In this document: in pieces, positions 41,281 through 50,769 of the stretch
Layout: each line of letters opens with the position of its first letter
How positions within the stretch are numbered: position 1 is the first letter of the stretch
Assembly: GCA_965119745.1 (NCBI GenBank)
Contig: OZ221973.1
Coordinates: forward strand, 620,001 to 684,000
Source: CAJFUR01 sp904420575
GTDB lineage: Bacteria; Actinomycetota; Coriobacteriia; Coriobacteriales; Eggerthellaceae
Reading direction: 5' to 3'
DNA: 64,000 nucleotides
Notes under the pieces: generated by a model
The model's input: only the letters and a program-made list of their open reading frames with translations
Database searches by the model: none
Told to the model about the DNA's origin: nothing
Position numbers and translations under genes: made by a program

Positions 41281-41943
41281 CTACTTCAGATAGTACACGT
41301 TGGGCTCGGTCCCCGCCTCTTCGAACAGCCGCAGGGTTTCGCGCCCTTCGATGGCCTTCGCGACCTCCGACTCGGGATCGTCCAAGTCGCCCCAGTAGCG
41401 CGCGCGGCCCGGGCACAGCTGCATGCAGGCCGGCACCTCGCCTCGGTCGACGAGGTTCTTGCAGAACGTGCACTTCTCTACGGTGCCGGCCTTGTGCACG
41501 GGAGCGTCGAATTCGCCCACCACCACGTCAAGATAGTAGGACGCCTCGTCGGAGATGAGCGTGCGCACGCCTTCGTACGGGCATGCCTTGATGCAGCTCT
41601 CGCAGCCGATGCACAGTTCGGGATCCACCCACACGATGCCGTCCTCGCGCTTCTGCGTCGCGCCGGTGGGGCACACGTCCAGGCAGGCGGGCTTTTCGCA
41701 ATGCTGGCACTGGAAAGGAAGGAAGGAGAGCGTGCAGTCGGGATAATTCCCGCCCGCAACGTCGTTGGTCAGTGCGCCTTTGAGCGTGGACAGGCCCAGC
41801 GTGCTGTAGTCATCGTCCGTCTTGGTGTACACCACGTTGTACACCAGGTCTCTCGGCAGGTTGTTCGCCACTTTGCAAGCCGAAGCGCATGCCTGGCAGC
41901 CAAAGCAGCGGTTCAGGTCTATAGCCATTCCGTAACGAGCCAT
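41281..41943 (-). CDS. Four-cluster [4Fe-4S] electron-transfer subunit (DmsB-like)
   Basis: 220 residues with four cysteine groups: CFGCQACASACK, CQHCEKPACLDVCPTGA, CIGCESCIKACPYEG and CTFCKNLVDRGEVPACMQLC. The spacing is that of DmsB/PsrB-type subunits that carry four [4Fe-4S] clusters between the membrane and the molybdenum subunit. No Tat signal, so it is presumably exported with the catalytic subunit. It begins 12 bases after the stop of the catalytic gene. Confidence 0.95.
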   Translation of the reverse strand: MARYGMAIDLNRCFGCQACASACKVANNLPRDLVYNVVYTKTDDDYSTLGLSTLKGALTNDVAGGNYPDCTLSFLPFQCQHCEKPACLDVCPTGATQKREDGIVWVDPELCIGCESCIKACPYEGVRTLISDEASYYLDVVVGEFDAPVHKAGTVEKCTFCKNLVDRGEVPACMQLCPGRARYWGDLDDPESEVAKAIEGRETLRLFEEAGTEPNVYYLK

Positions 41944-41955
41944 GGTCTTGCCTCC

Positions 41956-44436
41956 CTACATCTTCTCGATCATGACGGCAACGTCGTTGAACGCCTGGTT
42001 CGCACACACCTGGTTGTATTCGCGCGAAGGCAGGCTGGCGTAATGGCCGTCGATGAAATCGTCCTTCTGCCAGCTACGTGCGGAGGTGATGAGCTTGCGC
42101 GGCAAGCCGGCGTTGATGGCAGCCTTCATGACCACGAACCCTTGGTCGTTGGAAAGCTTCACCGTGTCGCCTTCGGCGATGCCCAGCTCGGCGGCGTCCT
42201 CGGGGTTGAGGCGCACAATGGGCTCGGGCTCGTACTCCTTCACGTATTCGCAGTCCCACCACTGGGTATGCGTGTGCGTGCGCATGTGCTCGGACAACAG
42301 ATGGTACGGGTAGGTCGCGCGGTATTCGCGGTCCTCGCCGACGAACGTGGGCGTCTCCCAATGCAGTCCGCGCTCGATGGCCTCGTCAACCTCTTTGCCC
42401 GACTCGTAGGCCTTCTTCACGGTCTCCTGATACAGGCCGATGCGGCCGGTCTCGGTGCCGAACACCTCGGCGGACGCGATCTTGTCGCCTTCAGGATAGA
42501 TGCGGCCGGCCTTGTCGTTCTTGAGCTTGTCGACCGTGCATCCGACGCTGCGCCAGTAGTCGCTGTCAAGCATCGTTTCAAGGTATTCTTCCTCGGTGAT
42601 GTTCCAAAAGTCGCCCAAGCCCAGCTTGTCCAGGATAAGTCCGAAGATCTGGAAGTCGGACTTCGATTCGCCTAGCGGTTCCACACATTTGTCTTGCCAA
42701 AGCAGGTACGGATGCGTGGAGAACAGGAATCCCAGATCGACCTGTTCGAACCAGTGGGCCGAAGGCAGCACGATGTCGGCATGCTTGCAGGTCTCGGTCA
42801 TGCACATGTCGGCCACGACCACGAATTCCAGCTTGTCGAACCAGCCCGTCGTGTAGTCGTGGTCGCACATGGTGACTACCGGGTTGGAACAATGGATGTA
42901 GGCGCTTTTGATGGTAAGGGGCTCGCCCAGAAACGTGTTGGTCTCCAGCACGTCGGCGATCTGCACGGTGTGGATGAGGTTCGCCTGACCGGGAGCTGGA
43001 TTGCCTGCCGAGTCCACCGGATAGCAGGCGCCGGCGATGTTGGAATACATGAGCTGCGGCAGGTATTCCTCGGACTGGCCGAGCGCTGCGCCGGGCTTGC
43101 CCGCATTGCCTGTCAAAAGCCCGACCAGATACACCGGCCATGCAGAGTAATGTCCGTTTCGATAATGGTTCATGCCCATCATGATCTCGGTGGTGACCGG
43201 GCCGTCCTCATGGTAGACGCGTGCCAGTTCGCGGATGTCGTCTTCCGAAACGCCGCAGATGGCCGAAGCGGCGGCAGGAGGATACTGCGCTATGTAACCC
43301 ATGGCGTTTTCGTAGACCGTCTGCACCTTGATGCCGTTCACCTCGCCCACAGCCTCGAGCTGCGGCGTGGTCGTTTCGCTGAACGCCACTGCGGCACCTG
43401 CGGACTCGTCCCACACGGCGGGAGGATCAACCACGGTCGGCTCGCCGGTCAGCGGGTCGGGATCGCCTTGCGCAGGCTCTATGCCCAGGTCGCTCATGCG
43501 CAGGAACATGCCGTCTTCCTTGATGAGCAGGCCGGCGTTGGTCCGGTTGCAGAACGTGTCCTTCTCGATCCAGCCGTTCTCGATCAGCACGTTGAGAACA
43601 CCCAGGGCCAAGGCGCCGTCGGTGCCGGCCTTGACGGGAATCCACCAATCGGCCTTTGCCGCGTTTGCGTTGTACACCGGGTCGATGACGATGTACTTCG
43701 TGCCGTTCTCCTTGGCCTCCATGAAGAAGTGCATGGTGTGCATGAGCGAAATGGTAGGATTGTTTCCCCAGATAACCTGCGTCTTCGCATTCTTGCGGTC
43801 GGTCAGTTCGTTCCCCAGATCAATGCCACCCGTCGCCCGTTGGCTGCCGAAGCCGACAGCGGCGTCAACGTCCAAGCTGCAGTACGAACAACCGAGCGCG
43901 TTCACGAAGCGCTGATAGGCTCCCGCGCCGTTGCACGACCCGCTCAGAGCGGCATAGTTGCCCGAGCCCAGAAAGAACATAATGGCCGACGGCCCGTATT
44001 CGTCGATGTAACCTTGCCACTTCTCGGCTATGGTGGAAAGCGCCTCGTCCCAGCTGATGCGCTCGAAGTCGTTGGAGCCACGCTCGCCGACGCGCTTCAT
44101 GGGATACAGGACGCGGTTCGCACCGTACATGCGGCCCACATGGGTGAGACCCTTGCTGCAGATGCGGTTGTACTGCGTGTTAGGCATGTCGCGGGCCGAC
44201 GTGCGCACCACTTGCCCATCTCGAACGTGCACGTTCAGGAAGCAACCGCCGCCGCAGTTCCCCCGGCAAACGCCCGAATAGATCTCGTCGGGCGACTCGG
44301 CGGCGACCGGTTCGACCGGCTCCTTGTCGTCCGCCTTCGGCGCGCAGCCCACCAGCGTGCCAGCCGCGCCCAGCACGGCAGCACCCTTGATGAAGTTGCG
44401 ACGAGTGAACCCCCGAGGCTTCGATGTCTCAGCCAT
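41956..44436 (-). CDS. Tat-exported molybdopterin oxidoreductase, DmsA-like catalytic subunit
   Basis: 826 residues of the DMSO-reductase family. Twin Arg at 12-13 (FTRRNFIKGAAVLGAAG) with a lipobox-like VGC, then a [4Fe-4S] motif with Cys 57, 61, 65 and 93 (CRGNCGGGC ... ICSKG), the molybdopterin domains (VLYPMKRVGERGSNDFERIS; TQVIWGNNPTISLMHT; KYIVIDPVYNANAAKADWWI), and a C-terminal cofactor-binding domain (RLNPEDAAELGIAEGDTVKL). It reduces a small acceptor outside the membrane or oxidises a donor; the substrate cannot be read, and I do not assign the molybdenum ligand. First gene of the dmsA-dmsB-torD-membrane protein set; GAGAGGGG precedes the ATG. The adjacent two-component genes probably control it. 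Confidence 0.95.
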   Translation of the reverse strand: MAETSKPRGFTRRNFIKGAAVLGAAGTLVGCAPKADDKEPVEPVAAESPDEIYSGVCRGNCGGGCFLNVHVRDGQVVRTSARDMPNTQYNRICSKGLTHVGRMYGANRVLYPMKRVGERGSNDFERISWDEALSTIAEKWQGYIDEYGPSAIMFFLGSGNYAALSGSCNGAGAYQRFVNALGCSYCSLDVDAAVGFGSQRATGGIDLGNELTDRKNAKTQVIWGNNPTISLMHTMHFFMEAKENGTKYIVIDPVYNANAAKADWWIPVKAGTDGALALGVLNVLIENGWIEKDTFCNRTNAGLLIKEDGMFLRMSDLGIEPAQGDPDPLTGEPTVVDPPAVWDESAGAAVAFSETTTPQLEAVGEVNGIKVQTVYENAMGYIAQYPPAAASAICGVSEDDIRELARVYHEDGPVTTEIMMGMNHYRNGHYSAWPVYLVGLLTGNAGKPGAALGQSEEYLPQLMYSNIAGACYPVDSAGNPAPGQANLIHTVQIADVLETNTFLGEPLTIKSAYIHCSNPVVTMCDHDYTTGWFDKLEFVVVADMCMTETCKHADIVLPSAHWFEQVDLGFLFSTHPYLLWQDKCVEPLGESKSDFQIFGLILDKLGLGDFWNITEEEYLETMLDSDYWRSVGCTVDKLKNDKAGRIYPEGDKIASAEVFGTETGRIGLYQETVKKAYESGKEVDEAIERGLHWETPTFVGEDREYRATYPYHLLSEHMRTHTHTQWWDCEYVKEYEPEPIVRLNPEDAAELGIAEGDTVKLSNDQGFVVMKAAINAGLPRKLITSARSWQKDDFIDGHYASLPSREYNQVCANQAFNDVAVMIEKM

Positions 44437-44786
44437 GTGACCCCTCTCCTCTCGTTTCCTTTGCCGAAAAGCCCCTTCCCTGCTTTTCAGCCATAGTAAG
44501 ATTGTGCCGAAGCGCCTCAATAATTGCGATAACCTGAAAATAAGTTTTCGATTAAGAAGATATTAACGGGAGATTAGCGAAAGCAAGGGGACATCCTTCG
44601 CGGTGGCCCTGCGAACAGGCCGCCGCGAACCGGGAAGCCGGCAGATTCGAGGAAAATGCAATCCCGTCTTCGAGCCAGGCAAAACCTGGTCGGACTATCG
44701 CAAACCAGGGAATGGCTACCGAGGGGATCCGCTCCTGCTGCCCCCGGCTGCCCCCCGCCGCAAGCGCGAGAGACGGGACGTGGGGC
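44437..44786. other. Promoter region of molybdoenzyme operon
   Basis: 350 bases without a gene between the oxidoreductase and the response regulator. The part at 44500-44580 is AT-rich against a GC-rich background and should hold the oxidoreductase promoter and the binding site of the response regulator. No perfect inverted or direct repeat and no consensus -35/-10 pair was found. Confidence 0.4.
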
Positions 44787-45494
44787 TTACAGCGCATCCG
44801 CCATCTTGTAGCCAACCCGCTGGACGGTCAGCAGGTACTTCGGTTCGCTGGGGTTTTCCTCTATCTTCTCGCGTATCTTGCGGACGAACACGGTGATGCT
44901 GTTCGTCTTCGTGTCTGCCTCGCCCTCTCCCCACAGGTATTCCTGAATCTGGCCGCGCGTGAACACCTTGCCGGGGTGCATGGCCAGAAACGCCACGATC
45001 TCGAACTCCTTGGTGGTCAGCCCCACCGGCTTGCCCTTCGCAAACACCTGGTACTCGTCGAAATGCACCTCCAAGTCGCCGATCTTCGTGACGCCCTCGC
45101 GGTTGCAGCACTTCGCGAAGTCCATGGTGTCCTTGTGGCGGCGGATGTTGGCCTCAACGCGCAGCAGCAGCTCGGTGGCGTTGAACGGCTTGGTCACGTA
45201 GTCGTCGCCACCAGCTTTAAAACCGATGCTCTTGTCCACGATATCGTTCTTCGCCGACAGGAAGATGATGGGGATACGGCGTCCTTCCGCGCGGATGCGC
45301 GAGCAGAGGTCGAATCCGTTCATGCCCGGCAGCATGACGTCCAACAGCAGCAGGTCGGGCTTCTCGATGGCCAGCAGAGCCAGACCGCTTTCGGCGTCAC
45401 GCGCGCCGCAGAAAGCGTACCCGCCCTGCACGAGCAGCCGCTCGATGGCTTCTTGCAGGTTCTCCTCGTCGTCTATCAGCATGACCTTGTACAT
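44787..45494 (-). CDS. OmpR-family response regulator
   Basis: 235 residues: receiver domain (1-120) with acidic pocket DDEE, phospho-acceptor Asp in LLLLDVMLPGMNG, conserved Thr/Ser in IIFLSAKND and Lys in YVTKPFNATELLLRV; then an OmpR winged helix (about 140-235) with TTKEFEIVAFLAMHPGKVFT and NSITVFVRKIREKIE. It is followed by the oxidoreductase genes and preceded by the histidine kinase, all on one strand. GGGAG upstream of the ATG at 45494. It probably activates the neighbouring molybdoenzyme operon. Confidence 0.95.
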   Translation of the reverse strand: MYKVMLIDDEENLQEAIERLLVQGGYAFCGARDAESGLALLAIEKPDLLLLDVMLPGMNGFDLCSRIRAEGRRIPIIFLSAKNDIVDKSIGFKAGGDDYVTKPFNATELLLRVEANIRRHKDTMDFAKCCNREGVTKIGDLEVHFDEYQVFAKGKPVGLTTKEFEIVAFLAMHPGKVFTRGQIQEYLWGEGEADTKTNSITVFVRKIREKIEENPSEPKYLLTVQRVGYKMADAL

Positions 45495-45642
45495 TGACTC
45501 TCCCTTTCCTCCGTCCCCGGCGGCATCTTCCCACCCGCAAGACGGCATGTTTCCGCTCGCAGGGCGCGGCGCGTCCGCGTGCGACATGCTGCCTTCCCAC
45601 ACAGGCGCCATCTCGCGTGCCGGCCGCCTTCAACCCGGCGCG

Positions 45643-47322
45643 CTATCCCTCTTCCCCCACGGTCGCCGCGGCCGGTATCCGCACCACGAACGTGCTCCCT
45701 TTCCCGAACGTGCTTTCCACACTCACCTCGAACCCTTGGATGGCCGCGTACTCCCGCACGAGGGCCAGACCCAGGCCGCTACCGTTGTACTTGCGCGTGG
45801 ACGTGCTGTCCACCTGGAAGAACCGCTCGAAGATGCGCTCCTTGTCCTCGTCGGCGATGCCGATGCCCGTGTCCGTCATGCGCATGACCACGTCGCCCGT
45901 GCCTGCGTCGCGCTCCACCCTCAGCCTGACCGACCCGCCGTCGGGCGTGAACTTGATGGCGTTGCTCGCCAGGTTCTCCAGGATGCGCTGGGTTTTCTCG
46001 TAGTCGCCGTTGACCAGAGGCACATCCGAATCGATGCGCGTCCCGAACGACACCGCGTACTTGCGTGCAAGCGGCGTCATGGTGCTTTTCACCGACGCCA
46101 CCACATCACCCAAGTCCATGGGCTCGCACGTGGCGCGCATGCTGCCCGCATCCGACCGCGCTATGTCGAGCATGTTGTTGATCATCTCCAGCAGGATCAG
46201 GCTGTTCTTCTCGATCTCTTCCCAGGCATGACGGTCGGCGGCGCGCACGGGATCGCCCTGGACGTTGCACGCCTCTTTCGATATCTGCGCAAACGTGATG
46301 ATGGACGTGAGCGGGGTGCGCAGCTCGTGGTTAACCATGGAAAGCAAGTCGGATTTGAAACGTGCCTCCTTTGCCAGCTGGCAGCTCAAATCCTCCAGGT
46401 CGTCGCGCTGACGCTCCAAGGCGGCGTTCGCCTCCTGCAGATCGTGCGTGCGGCTGGCCACTTGGTCCTCCAGATGCTCGTACATGGCGCGCAACTCGGC
46501 TGCCATGTCGTTGAACCGCGCGATCAGGCTGGCCACTTCCTTGGATGCGCGACGATCGTCCAGAAGGACGCCCAACCGCCCTTCCCCCATCTCTCCGAAC
46601 GCCACCTTCATGCGGTCGATGGGTCGAAACACGAAGAAGGTGGTCACCAGGTAGATAACCGCACCGATAAGCACGGTGAGCATGAGGAAGAAAGCCACGT
46701 CGCGCATGACGTTGCCCATCATAGCCTGGTTTTGCTGGTCCATTGGGATGACGATGCTGATGGCGCCGCCCACCGAGTCGAGCGTCCAGCCCTCCTTGGC
46801 GTGGCCTGTGATGTCGATCTCGCCCACAGGCTCGCCATGGCACTCCAGGCAGCTTTCGTCCACTTCGAGCGCCTGCAAATAGCGGAAGCGCTCCTCGCCG
46901 TCGAATTCCGCCACGCCGTAGTACTCGCGCGTCGCCGCATCGGCGTCGAACGATTCGAGCGCGGCGGCCTCGAACGCGTCCGGCTTGTCCTGGATGCTGC
47001 GCGGGTTGAAGTTGGTGTAGCGGATGGTGTAGTCGTTGCCCGCCGAGAAGATGGCACCGACGCTCTTGCCCACGATGGAGCAGTGCAGCCCCTTGAAGTC
47101 GTAGTCGCCGTCAGCCGACGTGTTGATGACCTTCTGCGAGTTGTCCATGAACTGCCACACGGCATCCATTTCCTTGGCGAAGGTGCGGGCTTCCTCCAAC
47201 AGCGACTCCTCGGCCTGTTTCTGCTGGGACACCAGGTCGAAGGCGGCAAAGGCGAAGAACGACACAAGGAAGACCGCGGTCAGCGCCACCAGATAGATGG
47301 TCTTCAAGCTGATTTTCTTCAT
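45643..47322 (-). CDS. Sensor histidine kinase with CxxCH heme-type sensor domain
   Basis: 559 residues: helix 1 (about 8-28), a periplasmic-type DUF3365/Tll0287-like domain (33-200) with CLECH at 158-162, helix 2 (209-232), HAMP (about 230-285), coiled coil, HisKA with phospho-acceptor His332 in MVNHELRTPLTS, and HATPase_c with N box (NLASNAIKFTPDGG), G1 (DTGIGI) and G2 (NGSGLGLALV). The CxxCH motif suggests covalently bound heme c, so the sensor may respond to redox state or a gas ligand. The response regulator follows after 148 bases. Together they should switch the nearby molybdoenzyme operon. Confidence 0.93.
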   Translation of the reverse strand: MKKISLKTIYLVALTAVFLVSFFAFAAFDLVSQQKQAEESLLEEARTFAKEMDAVWQFMDNSQKVINTSADGDYDFKGLHCSIVGKSVGAIFSAGNDYTIRYTNFNPRSIQDKPDAFEAAALESFDADAATREYYGVAEFDGEERFRYLQALEVDESCLECHGEPVGEIDITGHAKEGWTLDSVGGAISIVIPMDQQNQAMMGNVMRDVAFFLMLTVLIGAVIYLVTTFFVFRPIDRMKVAFGEMGEGRLGVLLDDRRASKEVASLIARFNDMAAELRAMYEHLEDQVASRTHDLQEANAALERQRDDLEDLSCQLAKEARFKSDLLSMVNHELRTPLTSIITFAQISKEACNVQGDPVRAADRHAWEEIEKNSLILLEMINNMLDIARSDAGSMRATCEPMDLGDVVASVKSTMTPLARKYAVSFGTRIDSDVPLVNGDYEKTQRILENLASNAIKFTPDGGSVRLRVERDAGTGDVVMRMTDTGIGIADEDKERIFERFFQVDSTSTRKYNGSGLGLALVREYAAIQGFEVSVESTFGKGSTFVVRIPAAATVGEEG

Positions 47323-47525
47323 GCCCTGCCCCCTATGGGCGCGTCTCGTGCGTGCCTCTTTCACAACCAAGCCCGCCGGACAGCGAACCCGTCTCCCCCT
47401 CGGCGCGCCGTCTGCGCCTTCCGTTCGCGGCGAGACTTTATCACGAACCACGGGCGAACGCAAAGTGCTCGGCTAGCGGCGAAGGGTGGCGAAGGCCGCC
47501 GCGCGGCCTACCGGCTTGGGAAGGC

Positions 47526-48581
47526 CTAGCGCTCCTTGGGACGCCGCTTGGCGGCCACAGCTTGCCGGGCGCGCCGGGCCTTGCACGCGCGGGCGCTGCC
47601 GGACGCCTTCTCCCCCTGCATCCAACGTGCCTGCTCACGGCGTTCGCGCACGGCCGCCGTCTCCTGCTTGAGCGTGCGGTACGACTCCCACCGCTCGGGC
47701 GCTAGCTCGCCGGCCTCCACGGCGGCGCGCACGGCGCATCCCGGCTCGTCCTGGTGCTTGCAGTCGCGGAAACGGCAGCGCGTCGCCGCCTCTTCGACGT
47801 CGGCGAACGCGGCCTCGATACCCGCATCGGCGTCCCACAGGCCCAAACCACGCACTCCGGGCATGTCCACGACGCGCCCGCCGCCAGGCACCTCGATCAT
47901 CTCGCGGCTCACCGTGGTATGCCGGCCCTTCCCGTCGGCCTCGCGCACGGCGGCCGTCTCCTGCACGTCGGCACCAACCAGCAAGTTCACCAGACTCGAC
48001 TTCCCCACGCCGCTCTTTCCCACCAGCACCGCCATGCTCCCGGGAGGCACCAGCTCACGCACGGCTTCCACGCTCTGCGGGTCCAGTGCCGAAACCACCA
48101 GCGTCTCCACGTCGGGCCCGGTCAATGCGCGCACCTGGGCGCGCACCTCCTCCACCTGCTCGTCGTTTTCGGCCAGGTCGGCCTTGGTCAGCACCACCGT
48201 CACCGCGGCGCCCGTCTCGTAGGCCAGCACCAGTTCGCGCTCGAGCCGCCGCGTGTTCACGTCGCCCAGCGGCTGCGCCACGATCACGCGGTCGAAGTTG
48301 GCCGCCAGCACCTGCGGCACCGCTCGTTCGGTGGGGTCTTTGCGCACGAACGCCCGCGTGCGCGGCACGATACGCTCGATGATGGCCTTGTCGTGCCCTT
48401 CAGGGTACGCCACCTCCACGCGGTCGCCGATGACGGCGCGCACCCGTTCGCCCTTCACCAGGGCCGTCGCATGCTCGCAGCGCACCAGGGACTCGTCCCC
48501 GTCCAAACGCACCAGAGGAAAACCGCGATCGAGCTTGACCACCTCGCCTTGATGCATGCGCTGCGTCATGCTTCCACCCAT
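47526..48581 (-). CDS. rsgA: Ribosome small-subunit-dependent GTPase A
   Basis: 351 residues. Circularly permuted GTPase: an N-terminal OB-fold, then motifs in the order G4 (LTKADLA), G1 (VGKSGVGKSSLVN), G2 (RHTT) and G3 (DMPGVRGLG), and a C-terminal zinc-binding segment (CRFRDCKHQDEPGCAV). It helps 30S maturation. The tail is strongly basic (ARACKARRARQAVAAKRRPKER), perhaps for rRNA contact. The start at 48581 is five bases from the preceding stop; an ATG at 48569 with GGTGG upstream is a plausible alternative. Confidence 0.94.
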   Translation of the reverse strand: MGGSMTQRMHQGEVVKLDRGFPLVRLDGDESLVRCEHATALVKGERVRAVIGDRVEVAYPEGHDKAIIERIVPRTRAFVRKDPTERAVPQVLAANFDRVIVAQPLGDVNTRRLERELVLAYETGAAVTVVLTKADLAENDEQVEEVRAQVRALTGPDVETLVVSALDPQSVEAVRELVPPGSMAVLVGKSGVGKSSLVNLLVGADVQETAAVREADGKGRHTTVSREMIEVPGGGRVVDMPGVRGLGLWDADAGIEAAFADVEEAATRCRFRDCKHQDEPGCAVRAAVEAGELAPERWESYRTLKQETAAVRERREQARWMQGEKASGSARACKARRARQAVAAKRRPKER

Positions 48582-48585
48582 GAGC

Positions 48586-49200
48586 CTAGCGCTGCCGTTC
48601 CCGCAGCCGGTAGTACGCGAACATGACCAGCAGGCCCACGGCCAAGCACACCGCGCCGGGAACGAACGCCTTCGGATCGAGCTCGTCGGGTTTCACCGTG
48701 CCCTTCCTCACGATGCTCACATGGCTGGCATGCAGGTCCGAAAGGCCTTCGTGCTCCGGGCACACCAAATGGAACGTGCCGCGTACCTGCAGCGTCGTGC
48801 CTGTTTTGCCGTAGGCACCGAAAGTGTCGATGCGCGCCGCCGTCTCACTGGTCATGAAGACGGAGACTGTGGCGGTCTGGCTCGTCTTGTCGTCCCGCGC
48901 GAACAGCGTCACCCACTTGTGGGAACCGTCCCAGTCCGCGTTGATGGCGTCGCCGATGACCTCGCCCACCACCTGCACGGTCTGGTTGTCGAAGCTGGAA
49001 TTGGCGCCTGCCAACGCCATGATGGACGTGTCGTACACGAACGAGCTGTCCGGAAGCTGCTGCTCGTCCACCACGTTGTCGTCGTCCTCGGCGTAGGCGG
49101 ACGCAAGGGGCAGGCACGCAAACGCCAACGTTACAGCGCACAGGCATGCGCCGACGCAAGCCAGCCACCGCTGCTGCGTTGTCGCGCGATTCGCCCTCAT
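48586..49200 (-). CDS. Predicted secreted, membrane-tethered protein
   Basis: 204 residues: signal peptide (to about 37, LAFACLPLASAYAEDD), a soluble domain (about 45-170) of OB-fold-like character (VQVVGEVIGDAINADWDGSH, TTLQVRGTFHLVCPEHEGLS), then a C-terminal helix (VPGAVCLAVGLLVMFAYY) and RLRERQR tail. The blocks resemble proteins that carry a nucleic-acid-binding-type OB fold outside the cell, but I cannot name the family firmly. Its ATG overlaps the trkH stop by 4 bp, so it is coupled to potassium uptake, and rsgA follows five bases after it. Confidence 0.8.
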   Translation of the reverse strand: MRANRATTQQRWLACVGACLCAVTLAFACLPLASAYAEDDDNVVDEQQLPDSSFVYDTSIMALAGANSSFDNQTVQVVGEVIGDAINADWDGSHKWVTLFARDDKTSQTATVSVFMTSETAARIDTFGAYGKTGTTLQVRGTFHLVCPEHEGLSDLHASHVSIVRKGTVKPDELDPKAFVPGAVCLAVGLLVMFAYYRLRERQR

Positions 49201-50717
49201 GACTGCTTGGCCCGCCTTCTCGGGTTGAACGAAACCACGATCTCCACCAAAAGCGCCAACAGGGTCACGAACTCCAGACGGCCCGCCCACATCTGGAAGA
49301 TGTAGAACAACTCCAGCGACATGGGCATGCCGGCCGTTGCCAGCCCCGTGGTCACGCCGCCGTTCGACGCCATGGCCACCGACTCGAAGATGGCCGGCGT
49401 GGCCTCGTAGCCGTGCGCAATGCCCACCAGCGCGCCGATCACGTACGTGATGACATACAGGATGAACACCGTCATAGCTTCCTTGACGATGACCGGCGAA
49501 AGCATGCGCCGCCCCACGTGGTTGTACGCCACGGCCACCCGTGCCGAATCGGGCGCGAGGGCTTCCTTAATGGTGGAGACGATGGACTTGAAGATGATGC
49601 CCACGCGGCTGAACTTCACGCCGCCCGACGTGCTGCCCGACGCGCCGCCCACGGCCATGATCAGCGCGATGGCCACGAACGCGCCCGAAGAGAACACGGT
49701 GGTCAGCTGATTGGTCGTGATGTTCTGGAAACCGGTGGTCGAAAACGCCGAGATGACCATGAACAGGCCGCGCCGCAGCATGGCCGGCAGGTCGGAAAAC
49801 GACAGGCTGGCACTCAGCGAGGCGGCAAACACGCAGGTCATAACGCCTAGCCAGATGACCATCGTGCGCATCTCGATGTCGCGGAAGAACATCTCGATCC
49901 GACCGTTCCACACTTCGGCATGGATGACGAAGTTGATGGAGCCCAGGATCATGAGCACCATGAGTACCAGCTCGATGGGGAACGAGTGGTAGTACAGCAC
50001 GCTCTGGCTCATGGGCGCAAAGCCGCCGGTGGTGAATCCCGAGATGGAAAGCCAGAGCGACTGGAGCACGGCACGCAGTGGCTCCATGCCGATGAGCAGG
50101 CACAGCACGGTCACGATGGTGGTGGCAATCAGGATGATGGCAACCGCGATCTTCGAAATGAACTGCGTGGTCTGCACGACGTTGGGCACCACGTGCTCGC
50201 TGCGCCCTTCGGACATGTACAGGCTGGCACCGGCGCGCTTGCCGAACAGCCCGAACGACAAAGCCACCACGATAAGTCCCAAGCCCCCCATCAAGTGCAT
50301 CATGAACCGGAACATGTTGTCGGCATACGACAGGTGATCCAGGTCTATCACGATCGAGGCGCCGGTGGTGGTCAGACCCGACACGCTGTCGTACAGCGCG
50401 TCCAGGTACGCCACGTAATGACCGGAGAAATACAGCGGAATCGACGCCACGAATGCGAGCACGATCCAGGCCAGACCTGTGACGGCAAGCGCCTGCTGAC
50501 GGTTGAGGCGCCCCGGCTCGATGCGCAGGAAGCGCAGCGCCGACCCAAGGATGAAGGCGATCCCAATGGTGAACAGATAGCGCGCAGCCGGCTCCCATTC
50601 GCCGCACAGCACGGCCGTGATCAGAGGGATCGCCATGGTGATAGTGGAAAACAGAATGAGCGTGCCCAGGTAATGCCCGATCACGCGAATGTCATACAGA
50701 GTGAATCGCTGCCACAT
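49197..50717 (-). CDS. trkH: TrkH-family potassium uptake protein
   Basis: 506 residues. The four pore-loop repeats of the Trk/Ktr family are recognisable, with selectivity-type segments DSVSGLTTTGASIV, LWLSISGFTTGGFAPMS, VISAFSTTGFQNITTN and AMASNGGVTTGLATAG, between paired helices. It imports potassium, normally with a cytosolic TrkA partner; none is encoded beside it. A 45-residue membrane protein gene lies 52 bases upstream, and a secreted-protein gene overlaps downstream. No clear ribosome site is seen before the ATG. Confidence 0.94.
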   Translation of the reverse strand: MWQRFTLYDIRVIGHYLGTLILFSTITMAIPLITAVLCGEWEPAARYLFTIGIAFILGSALRFLRIEPGRLNRQQALAVTGLAWIVLAFVASIPLYFSGHYVAYLDALYDSVSGLTTTGASIVIDLDHLSYADNMFRFMMHLMGGLGLIVVALSFGLFGKRAGASLYMSEGRSEHVVPNVVQTTQFISKIAVAIILIATTIVTVLCLLIGMEPLRAVLQSLWLSISGFTTGGFAPMSQSVLYYHSFPIELVLMVLMILGSINFVIHAEVWNGRIEMFFRDIEMRTMVIWLGVMTCVFAASLSASLSFSDLPAMLRRGLFMVISAFSTTGFQNITTNQLTTVFSSGAFVAIALIMAVGGASGSTSGGVKFSRVGIIFKSIVSTIKEALAPDSARVAVAYNHVGRRMLSPVIVKEAMTVFILYVITYVIGALVGIAHGYEATPAIFESVAMASNGGVTTGLATAGMPMSLELFYIFQMWAGRLEFVTLLALLVEIVVSFNPRRRAKQS

Positions 50718-50769
50718 GGGAAAGCCTACCGCACTCCGGCGTGCGCCGCACGCTGTCCGAACGACCGGT

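Noticed and set aside
41956..44436. Naming a specific substrate (DMSO, TMAO, dopamine, others)
   Set aside because: Nothing in the sequence fixes the substrate of this large family.
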